Assembly (NCBI GenBank): GCA_965220285.1
Contig: OZ244818.1
Location: forward strand, 620,001 to 684,000
Source of the DNA: Bin5 sp009843665
Lineage (GTDB): Bacteria; Chloroflexota; Anaerolineae; Caldilineales; Caldilineaceae
Length of the DNA stretch: 64,000 nucleotides
Direction: 5' to 3'
A model generated the notes under the pieces. It saw only the letters and a program-made list of their open reading frames with translations, was not told the DNA's origin and made no database searches. Shown piece after piece: positions 54,408 to 62,621 of this stretch (positions are counted from its first letter, which is position 1; each line of letters begins with the position of its first letter). The position numbers and the translations under genes were made by a program.

Positions 54408-54438
54408 GAGTAGAGGGGCGTATTCCACCTCTCTACTC
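54408..54438 (+). terminator. hairpin between SBP 5 and its permease
   Basis: Left arm 54408-54418 pairs with 54428-54438 over 11 positions (one G-U), followed by GACTCTTTCTTTCC. It starts 23 bases after the SBP stop. Confidence 0.6.
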
Positions 54439-54473
54439 GACTCTTTCTTTCCTCAGTTAGTGAGAGCGTAGCT

Positions 54474-55436
54474 TTGCGAACCTACATTTTGCGCCGCCTG
54501 GCGATCTCAGCACCCATCCTCCTGGGACTGACAATGGTGACTTTCATATTCACCGAGCTGATGCCGGGCGATTTTGTCGACGCTTTGATTCCACCTCTGG
54601 CGGTCGTCAACTACACGCCTGAGCAGTTGGAGTCGATGCGGGAGAACTACGGCCTCAATAAACCACCCCACACACGCTACTTGATCTGGTTGCGCGAGTT
54701 GGCGAAGGGCAATATGGGGAAGTCGCTCATATCGGGGGCGCCAGTGCGGGACGAAATCCTGCAAAGGATGCCGGCTACGCTTCAGCTCACGGCGACTTCG
54801 CTCTTGTTTGGTATCGCTTTTGGCGCGGCCCTTGGGATTCTTTCTGCGGTAAAGCAGTACACCTGGATAGACCAGACGCTCACGCTGCTTGGCTTCATCT
54901 GGATTTCGACACCCGGCTTCGTTTTTGCGATCGGAGCGATTTTTCTGTTTTCATTGAAGATAAGTCTCTTTCCTACCTCCGGCATTACAGACTATGGCGA
55001 AGAGGCGTCGATTCTGACGCGCATCCACCATATGTTTCTGCCGGCGCTGGTGCTGGGACTGGGAAGTATGGCAGGCTTCATGCGCTATTCGCGCAGTAGC
55101 CTGCTTGACGTGATCCGCCAGGATTACATTACGGTCGCACGCGCCAAGGGGCTGGCAGAAAAGGCTGTCCTCCTGGGGCACGCCCTGCGCAATGCGCTCA
55201 TCCCCCTGATAACGATAGTAAGCCTGGACATCCCTTTCTTAATTGGCGGTACAGTCATCATTGAGAGCATATTTGCGTGGCCAGGAATGGGAACATATAG
55301 CCTGACTGCCATTTACTCACGCGACTATCCGGTCATCATGGGGGTAAACTTCATGGTTGCGCTCGTTGTTCTGTTGAGCAACCTGCTGGCCGACATTACT
55401 TATGCGTTTGCCGATCCGCGAATCCGCTACGAGTAA
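54474..55436 (+). CDS. ABC transporter permease, DppB type (set 5), TTG start
   Basis: A 320-residue six-helix permease starting at TTG 54474, with only a weak GAGAG ahead; no nearby ATG gives the family N-terminus RTYILRRLAISAPIL. Coupling loop QDYITVARAKGLAEK starts near residue 216, with Gln in place of the usual Glu. Pore-side motif IESIFAWPGMGTY. C-terminus ITYAFADPRIRYE. The weak start would keep its level below that of the SBP, in line with the hairpin upstream. Confidence 0.9.
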   Translation: MRTYILRRLAISAPILLGLTMVTFIFTELMPGDFVDALIPPLAVVNYTPEQLESMRENYGLNKPPHTRYLIWLRELAKGNMGKSLISGAPVRDEILQRMPATLQLTATSLLFGIAFGAALGILSAVKQYTWIDQTLTLLGFIWISTPGFVFAIGAIFLFSLKISLFPTSGITDYGEEASILTRIHHMFLPALVLGLGSMAGFMRYSRSSLLDVIRQDYITVARAKGLAEKAVLLGHALRNALIPLITIVSLDIPFLIGGTVIIESIFAWPGMGTYSLTAIYSRDYPVIMGVNFMVALVVLLSNLLADITYAFADPRIRYE

Positions 55437-55544
55437 GATGAGGCCCGACTGCGATGCACGTGCTAGCTGGGAATCCCATGATATTCCTTCTTTTCTGTCG
55501 TCATTGTCCTGGGGAAGTGCGATCAAAATCGGAGAGATTGGGCG

Positions 55545-56438
55545 ATGACCGCTTCTGAACTTTCTGATACGCTGGACGCGCCCCAGAGGGACTCGGTACA
55601 GCAGCGATTCTGGCGCCGACTGTTCCGGCACAAGCTGGGTATGGTCGGCCTTGTCATGCTGGTACTCCTGGTGATCGCGGCGGTCTTCGCGCCCCTGCTG
55701 GCCGGCATCGACCCGGCGGCCATGGATCTGAAGATGAAGAATAAGCCACCCAGCGCCGAGCACATCCTCGGGACGGACGCCATAGGCAGGGACGTTTGGG
55801 CCCGCCTGGTCTTCGGCGCGCGCGTCTCGCTCTCGGTGGGGCTTGTCGCGGTGGGCATCTATACCTCGATCGCGCTCATTCTTGGCAGCGTATCGGGTTA
55901 TGCTGGAGGCCACGTCGACAACGTCATCATGCGTTTCACCGACATCATTATGTGTTTCCCCACATTCTTGCTGATCATCACGGTGGCCTCGGTGCTGCCC
56001 CCCAACATCTTCAACATCATGGTGATCATCGGCATATTTGGCTGGCCAGGCATGACGCGCCTGATACGGGGGCAGTTTCTCAGCCTGCGCGGCCAGGACT
56101 TCGTTATCGCCGCGGTTGCGGTTGGCGTCCCGACGCGTCGGATCATATTTCGTCACATTCTGCCCAACGTCGTGGGTCCAGTGGTCGTGGCCGCCACACT
56201 GGGGCTGGCCGGTGCTATTCTGACAGAGTCGAGCCTGAGTTTTCTCGGATTGGGCGTACAGCAGCCGACGCCGAGTTGGGGGCAGACCCTGACGACCGCA
56301 CTGCAACTCCCGATTTTGGAGAACATGCCGTGGCGCTGGCTTCCTTCGGCGACTGCGATTGCCTTCGCGGTGTTGTCGATGAACTTTTTTGGCGACGCCT
56401 TGCGCGACGCATTCGATCCGCGCCAGCATCTGGACTAA
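55545..56438 (+). CDS. ABC transporter permease, DppC type (set 5)
   Basis: A 297-residue permease: FWRRLFRHKLGMVGL before helix 1, LGTDAIGRDVWARLVFG, coupling loop RGQDFVIAAVAVGVPTR near residue 182, and the C-terminus GDALRDAFDPRQHLD. It is of the short type like sets 2 and 3. It closes the transporter part of the unit; the next gene is a glycosidase-like protein 95 bases on. Confidence 0.93.
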   Translation: MTASELSDTLDAPQRDSVQQRFWRRLFRHKLGMVGLVMLVLLVIAAVFAPLLAGIDPAAMDLKMKNKPPSAEHILGTDAIGRDVWARLVFGARVSLSVGLVAVGIYTSIALILGSVSGYAGGHVDNVIMRFTDIIMCFPTFLLIITVASVLPPNIFNIMVIIGIFGWPGMTRLIRGQFLSLRGQDFVIAAVAVGVPTRRIIFRHILPNVVGPVVVAATLGLAGAILTESSLSFLGLGVQQPTPSWGQTLTTALQLPILENMPWRWLPSATAIAFAVLSMNFFGDALRDAFDPRQHLD

Positions 56439-56533
56439 CCTCACAGCGAACTTGGTCTGCCCATTCGATGGACTCCCCTATCAGACCATTCCTCCCTCTT
56501 CTAAAACGTCTTAATCTCGCATGGAATTGAGCG

Positions 56534-57985
56534 ATGACCGGCGCAAAGGACAGGCAGTTTCCAGCGGGAGAACGCCAACTCTTCCTTGATGACGACGACA
56601 TCGCGGGCGTGGAGGGCCTGCGTCGCGTGTTCCACCAGCCGCAGAAGCGGGGTGCGGTCATCCGGCGCGAGCCTGCTCTTGGCGGAAACCCGGAGATACG
56701 GTGTGCGCCGGTGTGGGATCCGGAGGCGCGGGTGTGGAAACTGTGGACTATTTGCATTACGCCCGAGGAACTGCACGGTATAGCAGGTCTGTCGGGCTAC
56801 CACGAAAGCCGCGACGGGCTCCACTGGTATCAGCCCATTCTGAGGGAAGCGGAGTACCTGGGAACTCGCGAGAACAATCTCGTCTACATTCCGATGGGTG
56901 ACGGGTGCACAGCCGAGATCCTGGGGGCTGTCTATGACAAGAGTGACCCGGACCCCGACAGGCGATACAAGGCGCTGAGCTTCACGATGGCGCCTGAGTT
57001 GGCGATCCTGTTCGCCACTTCGCCGGACGGTATCCATTGGACCAGGGTGGACATTCCGCCGATTGCTTCGGGGGACGAGCCGAATTTCAGTTTCGATGAA
57101 GGCAGGCATCTTTTCATCGCCACTGTGAAGGTTCCCGGTCCTTTCGGTCGTTCTCATGCCTTGACGGTCAGCGAAGATTTCGAGAATTGGAGCGAGCCGG
57201 AACTGATCTTTCATGCGGACGAAGAGGACCAGGAGCAGGCGCGGCGGATAATCGCCGACAGGTTGGCCAATCCGACGCTGCAGCAGCCTGTCGTCAACCA
57301 TCCGGAGGAGCACGGGGTCGACGTCTACAACTTCGCCATCTCCCGCTACGAGAGCCGATACATCGGTTTTGCCTCGATGTTTTACCATACGGGGCGGGCG
57401 TGGAATGACCGCAACCATGACGGCTTTCATCACGTCCAGATAGCGAGCAGCCGGGACATGCGGAGGTGGCAGCGGCTCGGTGAACGGGCGCCGTTCATTG
57501 GACCGTCGCCTCTTGGGAGCGGGGCGTATGACACGATGCAGATTCTGGGACCCTCCTTTCCGGTTGTGAGGGGCGACCAGCTCTGGTTCTACTATTCCGG
57601 CATCCGGCATCGCTGGCGTCCGCCTAAGGTAAGCCCTGAGCGGGCGGCCATCTGTCTGGCCACCATGCGTCGAGACGGCTTTGTTTCGCTGGATGCTGAT
57701 GAAGACGGCGGCGTTGTCACGACTGCGCCCTTTCGCTGGGAGGGGGAGCGGCTCTATCTGAATGCAGAGGCGGGGGACGGGGAGGTTCGGTGCGAGCTTA
57801 TCGGTTCAGACGGACGGTCTATAGAAGGGTACGAGAGGAGCAGTTCCATACCATTGACCGCGGACGGTGCTTGCCAGCCAGTGGAATGGCGCCAGAAGGA
57901 ACTCATGCCCGCTGAGAGCGAGGGCCCAGTGCAGTTGAGAATCTGGCTACGGGATGCGCGTCTTTACAGTTACTGGTTCGAATAG
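56534..57985 (+). CDS. beta-propeller glycosidase-like protein (first of two)
   Basis: A 483-residue protein with the repeated strand pattern of five-bladed GH32/GH43-type propellers: ESRDGLHWYQP, TSPDGIHWTRV, SEDFENWSEPE and SSRDMRRWQRL each end a blade. Acidic residues in RCAPVWDPEARVW and GDEPNFSFDEG could be catalytic. The last 100 residues form an all-beta C-terminal domain (WEGERLYLNAEAGDGEV). No signal peptide. GAGCG precedes the ATG at only short distance. Exact family and bond specificity are unknown. The following gene is a close copy. Confidence 0.7.
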   Translation: MTGAKDRQFPAGERQLFLDDDDIAGVEGLRRVFHQPQKRGAVIRREPALGGNPEIRCAPVWDPEARVWKLWTICITPEELHGIAGLSGYHESRDGLHWYQPILREAEYLGTRENNLVYIPMGDGCTAEILGAVYDKSDPDPDRRYKALSFTMAPELAILFATSPDGIHWTRVDIPPIASGDEPNFSFDEGRHLFIATVKVPGPFGRSHALTVSEDFENWSEPELIFHADEEDQEQARRIIADRLANPTLQQPVVNHPEEHGVDVYNFAISRYESRYIGFASMFYHTGRAWNDRNHDGFHHVQIASSRDMRRWQRLGERAPFIGPSPLGSGAYDTMQILGPSFPVVRGDQLWFYYSGIRHRWRPPKVSPERAAICLATMRRDGFVSLDADEDGGVVTTAPFRWEGERLYLNAEAGDGEVRCELIGSDGRSIEGYERSSSIPLTADGACQPVEWRQKELMPAESEGPVQLRIWLRDARLYSYWFE

Positions 57986-57997
57986 AGGGAGAGCGAA

Positions 57998-59467
57998 ATG
58001 GCATCAGACTCGAATCGCAAGTTCGCACATATGGAGAGGCAGCTATTTTTCGACGACGCGGACATAGCCCGAATCGACGGACTGGAAAGGACCCTGCACC
58101 AGCCCAACAAGAAGGGCGCGGTCATTCGTGCGGACCCACACATGGCGGTTATTGGTCCCGACGGCGCTCCCATCTACCGGCCGCAGACGCGGACGGCGCC
58201 GGTATGGGATGCCGAGGCGGAACTGTGGAAATTCTGGACTATCGGGGCAAAGTTGGACTGGAACCACGGGCGCTCCTCCTACCACGAGAGCCGGGATGGG
58301 TTGCACTGGTACCAGCCAACAGTTGGGCAGTTGGAGTACGAGGGATCACGTGACAACAATCATGTTGCCATCCCACTGGACGAGACACGCACATCGGAGG
58401 CGCTGGGTGTGATCTATGACGCCAGCGATCCGGACCCGAACCGCCGCTTCAAGGCGATCAGCTTCATCATGGAGCCCGATCTCTCGATCATCTTTGGGGT
58501 ATCTGCGGACGGGATCGTGTGGAAGAAGCATGACGCGCCGGCTATCCTGTCCGGCGATGAACCGAATTTCAGTTTTGACGCCGCAGACCACCGATACATA
58601 GCTACTGTCAAAGTACGGGGAAAGTGGGGACGTTCTCACGCTGTAACCACGAGCCAGGATTTCGATCACTGGAGCGAACCGGAGCTGGTTTTTCAGGCGG
58701 ATGACGAAGACCAGGAGCTGGCACGCGAGGTGATCGCGCGGAGGCTGGCCAATCCCGCGCTGCAGCAGACGGTGGTCAATCACCCAGAAGAGCACGGCGT
58801 GGACGTTTATAATTTCAGCATATCCCGCTACGAGAGCCGATACATCGGGTTTGCTTCCATGTTCCACCATGTGGGACGATCGGTTGACGGCCGCAATCAC
58901 GACGGTTTTCATCATGTGCAGCTGGCCAGTAGCCGGGATATGTATACGTGGGAGCGGCAGGGCGAACGCGAGCCGTTTATCGACTCATCTCCTTTGGGGG
59001 GAGGCGCTTACGACACGCTACAGATGCTGGGGCCTTCCTCGCCGGTGCGCCGCGATGACGAGCTCTGGTTTTACTACACGGGCGTCAAGTTCCGGCGCCC
59101 TCCAACTAAATGGGACCCGGACTACGCGGCCATCTGTCTGGCCGCATTGCGGCGGGACGGGTTTGTCTCGCTGGGCGCCGGCGAGGAGAGTGGTTCGTTG
59201 GTGACGGAGCCCTTCACGTGGGAAGGGGAGCAGCTCTATGTCAACGCGGTGGCGGACGAGGGTGCGGTCACTGTTGAGTTGCTGGATGTCGACGGCCGGC
59301 CTGTGCCCGGTTACGGTGCGGAGGACGCGACCAGTTTGAATGAAGACAGTGTTCGGCAAGCGATTGTCTGGGGCGAGAATGTCCGGATGCCTGATCCCGC
59401 CAACGGGCCGGTCCGACTGCGCATAAGTCTTACGAATGCAGAGATATACAGCTACTGGTTCGAGTAG
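57998..59467 (+). CDS. beta-propeller glycosidase-like protein (second of two)
   Basis: A 489-residue tandem paralogue of the preceding protein, starting 12 bases after its stop with AGAGGGAGAG ahead. Conserved blocks are ESRDGLHWYQP, SGDEPNFSFD, VVNHPEEHGVDVYNF, SRYESRYIGFASMF and RNHDGFHHVQLASSRDM, and both end in YSYWFE. Blade-end motifs at VSADGIVWKKH and TSQDFDHWSEPE are kept. An insertion of about ten residues (IGPDGAPIYRPQT) near residue 50 is the main difference and might alter the substrate pocket. Confidence 0.7.
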   Translation: MASDSNRKFAHMERQLFFDDADIARIDGLERTLHQPNKKGAVIRADPHMAVIGPDGAPIYRPQTRTAPVWDAEAELWKFWTIGAKLDWNHGRSSYHESRDGLHWYQPTVGQLEYEGSRDNNHVAIPLDETRTSEALGVIYDASDPDPNRRFKAISFIMEPDLSIIFGVSADGIVWKKHDAPAILSGDEPNFSFDAADHRYIATVKVRGKWGRSHAVTTSQDFDHWSEPELVFQADDEDQELAREVIARRLANPALQQTVVNHPEEHGVDVYNFSISRYESRYIGFASMFHHVGRSVDGRNHDGFHHVQLASSRDMYTWERQGEREPFIDSSPLGGGAYDTLQMLGPSSPVRRDDELWFYYTGVKFRRPPTKWDPDYAAICLAALRRDGFVSLGAGEESGSLVTEPFTWEGEQLYVNAVADEGAVTVELLDVDGRPVPGYGAEDATSLNEDSVRQAIVWGENVRMPDPANGPVRLRISLTNAEIYSYWFE

Positions 59468-59568
59468 CCCCTGTCGAAGTGTTAGGCTGGATTTCGGGAC
59501 CTATCTCTAAACGCGACTTAGTCATTTAATTGCTATAGGAACTTTGGTACAACTGTGAGGAACGGACA

Positions 59569-60897
59569 ATGGGTGAGACTGCGAATGCCGTAGAGACAAC
59601 CTACGCCGCGGAAACTCCGAGCTCGCGAGAGCAGTTCGAAAGGGACCGCAAGTCGATGCCGGGCGGGGCGAAAGGAGCCTACTTTTACGCACCCTATCCC
59701 ATCACCATGCAGCGGGGTGAGGGTTGCTACCTATATGACATCGACGAGCGGCGACGCGTTGATTTTGCCAATCACCATACCGGTCAGATTCTGGGACACA
59801 ACAACGCCGGGGTACATGCGGCGGTCGAGGCACAACTCACCAGAGGCATCGCGCTGGGCGCGCCTACCGGTGCGGAAGGGGCGCTGGCGGAGGAGATGTG
59901 CAGTCGCGTGGCGTCGCTGGAAAAGGTCCGCTTTTGCAACTCCGGAACAGAGGCATCCTTGCACGCGATCCGGCTGGCGCGAGGGTTCAGCGGGCGTCCG
60001 AAGATTGCCAAGATGGAGGGCGGGTACCACGGCAGCCATGACCTGGTGGAGGTAAGCGTTGCGCCGCCGGTGGACAAGGCGGGCCCTGCCGACGAGCCTC
60101 ATTCAGTGCCGACGGCAGGCGGCATGTCTCCGAATGCGCCCTCGGAGGTGGTCGTCCTGCCCTTCAACAATGAGGAGGCGCTGGAGCGGCTGGTGCGCCG
60201 ACACCGCGACGAGCTGGCCTGTGTCATTCTCGACCCCAAGACGGGTATTTTGCCGGTGCGCAAGGAGTACGTACAGGCTGTGCGCCGGGTTACCGAGGAA
60301 AACGACGTGCTGCTCGTACTCGACGAAGTGGTGGCATTTCGTGTCGCCCGCGGCGGGGCACAGGCGTACTACGGCATCAACCCGGACCTGACGACGTTCG
60401 GCAAGCTGGTGGGAGGCGGGTTCCCTGTGGGTGCGTTTGGGGGCCGGGCGGACATCATGAATCTGTTCGACAGCAGCGGGGAGCCAACCGGCTTCTTCCA
60501 GAGCGGCACATTCAGCGCGCATGCGGTGGTGATGGCGGCGGGTCTTGCCACTTTGCAGCAGTTGACGCCGAGTGCGTTCGAGCATTTGAACGGATTGGGT
60601 GAACGACTGCGTGCGGGGTTGGAGGCCCTCAGTGCTCGCATCAGTACTCCTCTGCAGTCGGTGGTGCTCGGCTCGCTGTTCAGTGTCTATTTCACGGATG
60701 AGCCGCTGGTCGATTACCGGAGCCTGGGCGGAAACGACGGAGCAATGGCCCACCGTGTATTCCTTTCTCTCCTTAACCAAGGTTATTTCCTGAGCCAGGG
60801 TCTGTCGATGAACGCGCTCTCCTTGCCGATGGAGGATGAGCATATCGACGGACTCGTGTCAGCGTTTGAAAAAGCAATTGAAGAGAGCAAGCTGTAG
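59569..60897 (+). CDS. class III PLP aminotransferase (glutamate-1-semialdehyde aminomutase-like)
   Basis: A 442-residue fold-type I enzyme. NSGTEASLHAIRLARG is the phosphate loop, MEGGYHGSHD and LLVLDEVVAFRVA follow, and Lys279 in TTFGKLVGGGFPVGAFGG is the cofactor lysine. Closest in layout to GSA aminomutases, but the usual Glu in the substrate gate reads VILDPKTGILP, where family members mostly have EP, so substrate specificity is probably different. It lies between the propeller pair and the double amidohydrolase. A distant paralogue is at 4789. Confidence 0.88.
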   Translation: MGETANAVETTYAAETPSSREQFERDRKSMPGGAKGAYFYAPYPITMQRGEGCYLYDIDERRRVDFANHHTGQILGHNNAGVHAAVEAQLTRGIALGAPTGAEGALAEEMCSRVASLEKVRFCNSGTEASLHAIRLARGFSGRPKIAKMEGGYHGSHDLVEVSVAPPVDKAGPADEPHSVPTAGGMSPNAPSEVVVLPFNNEEALERLVRRHRDELACVILDPKTGILPVRKEYVQAVRRVTEENDVLLVLDEVVAFRVARGGAQAYYGINPDLTTFGKLVGGGFPVGAFGGRADIMNLFDSSGEPTGFFQSGTFSAHAVVMAAGLATLQQLTPSAFEHLNGLGERLRAGLEALSARISTPLQSVVLGSLFSVYFTDEPLVDYRSLGGNDGAMAHRVFLSLLNQGYFLSQGLSMNALSLPMEDEHIDGLVSAFEKAIEESKL

Positions 60898-60992
60898 CGG
60901 TACTTTTCGCAGGATTCACTGAGGCTCGGGGCCGGCAGGGACAATGATCGCGGGTGTCACGCCTCATACCAGACCGGTTGAAAGGACCAACC

Positions 60993-62513
60993 ATGTACGC
61001 TATCGACGTAATTTCTGAATTCAGTGTCAATCGGATACCTGAGCCAGATACGACGCTGGAGGCGCTGCTGCGTCAGACGGAGGAGCACGACACGACGCTG
61101 ACGCTGACCACATCGCGTCGAGGCCTGGTCAACCAGGTTAACCCGGAGGCCGTGGCTGAGACTCTCGAAATCACGGCTCAACATCCCCGGCTGCTGGCGG
61201 TGGGTACGCTCGATCCCCGGTATTTTCTCAACTGGCGGGAGGACCTGAAGGCCTGTGTGGACGGGGGGTGCGTGGCGATCCGCTTCGCGCCGGGGCCGCA
61301 GAATTGGAGCCCTGAGACGCTGGTGTTCGAGCATATGGTTGAGGCGGTCGGTGCGGCCGGGCTGCCGATCATTGTTGACTTCAAAGGATCGGACCAGGCG
61401 TTGAGCTGGATCCGGAAGGTGGCGGAGGTCTGCCACCGATATGATGTACAGGTGGTCATGAATGAGGTGAGCTACGCCCATATGGGTGAGTTGATCACGG
61501 TCATGCAGGTGTACGATAACGTGTATGCCGCGATTCGGTGGCTGTGTCTGGCGGACGGCATTGAGGTGATGGTGGAGGCAGGCATCGGCGACAGGCTGCT
61601 CTATGGCAGCAACTCGCCCAAGTATTCGATACGGTCACTGCGCAACCAGATCTTCATGGCGAAGATTTCGGATGAACAGAAGCAGGCGATCCTTGGGGGC
61701 AACGCCTTGCGGCTGCTCGACATGGACATAGAAGAACTGCCCGCGGAGCCGCTCATGATCAGGGCCGAGGCGGACCTGCCGGATGAGCCGATCATCGACG
61801 TTCATGCCCATGTGTCAGGTTTCCACTGTGCGGAGCCGTTCAACACGCGTTTTGAGACGAATGTACCGGAGATGACGGAGCGGTGCAATATTCAGTACAC
61901 ATTCGTGTCCTCCTACAACGCCATCAACTATGACATGCGCGAGGGCAACGCGGACACGCAGGCCTTTCTCGATCGTTACCCCAACCTGAGGGGCTACATC
62001 GCAATCGACCCGCGCGATCTGGCCGGTTCGGTTGAGCAGATGGAGCGCTATTTTCAGGATCCCAGATTCGTGGGGGTGAAGCTCTACTGCCCCTTTGGCG
62101 GCAACATGGCGACCAAGCGGATGCAGGACCTGCTGGACGAGATCGCGAAGTTTGGCAGGCCTACCAAGATTCACATGGATGAAGGGGGTTCACCTTATCC
62201 AGGCGTGCGGTCGGCGGCGGAGCGCAATCCGGACCTGGTGATCATCAAGGCGCACGGGGATGATGCGGAGGGCGCGCGGCAGGTCGTGGATCTGCCGAAC
62301 GTTTACTTTGAGTTCTGCAGCAGCGGCATCAATGCGGGCACAATTCGCCGGTCGATGGACATTCTGGGGCCGGAACGGATCCTGTTCGGGACGGACCAGC
62401 CGCTGTTTGCGCCATGGTTCGAATACGGGGCGTATGTGGATGCGATCCAGACTCAACGCGAGGCCGACCTGATTTTCCGTGAAAACCCCAGACGTATTTT
62501 CCGCCTTGACTGA
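60993..62513 (+). CDS. fused double amidohydrolase, N-terminal half degenerate
   Basis: A 506-residue protein of two TIM-barrel amidohydrolase domains in one chain. The C-terminal half (from about residue 267) has the metal motif IDVHAHVSG (His271, His273), IHMDEGG, IIKAHGDD and FGTDQPLF. The N-terminal half has the same order of segments but lost the ligands: AIDVISEF for the HxH motif, VVMNEVS for the histidine strand and YGSNSPKYS for the GTDxP motif. The N-half may have become a binding or dimer-mimicking domain. ATG 60993 with AAAGGA seven bases ahead is preferred over GTG 60954. Confidence 0.8.
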   Translation: MYAIDVISEFSVNRIPEPDTTLEALLRQTEEHDTTLTLTTSRRGLVNQVNPEAVAETLEITAQHPRLLAVGTLDPRYFLNWREDLKACVDGGCVAIRFAPGPQNWSPETLVFEHMVEAVGAAGLPIIVDFKGSDQALSWIRKVAEVCHRYDVQVVMNEVSYAHMGELITVMQVYDNVYAAIRWLCLADGIEVMVEAGIGDRLLYGSNSPKYSIRSLRNQIFMAKISDEQKQAILGGNALRLLDMDIEELPAEPLMIRAEADLPDEPIIDVHAHVSGFHCAEPFNTRFETNVPEMTERCNIQYTFVSSYNAINYDMREGNADTQAFLDRYPNLRGYIAIDPRDLAGSVEQMERYFQDPRFVGVKLYCPFGGNMATKRMQDLLDEIAKFGRPTKIHMDEGGSPYPGVRSAAERNPDLVIIKAHGDDAEGARQVVDLPNVYFEFCSSGINAGTIRRSMDILGPERILFGTDQPLFAPWFEYGAYVDAIQTQREADLIFRENPRRIFRLD

Positions 62514-62621
62514 CACAGTGCGCAGCAAGCGCGCTTGACACATACCACTCGCAATTAGGGTTGGCGCAAATCAGGGATTGTCAGGATAGCGCGGCCGAAA
62601 CATTACAAGGAGATTTCTGAA

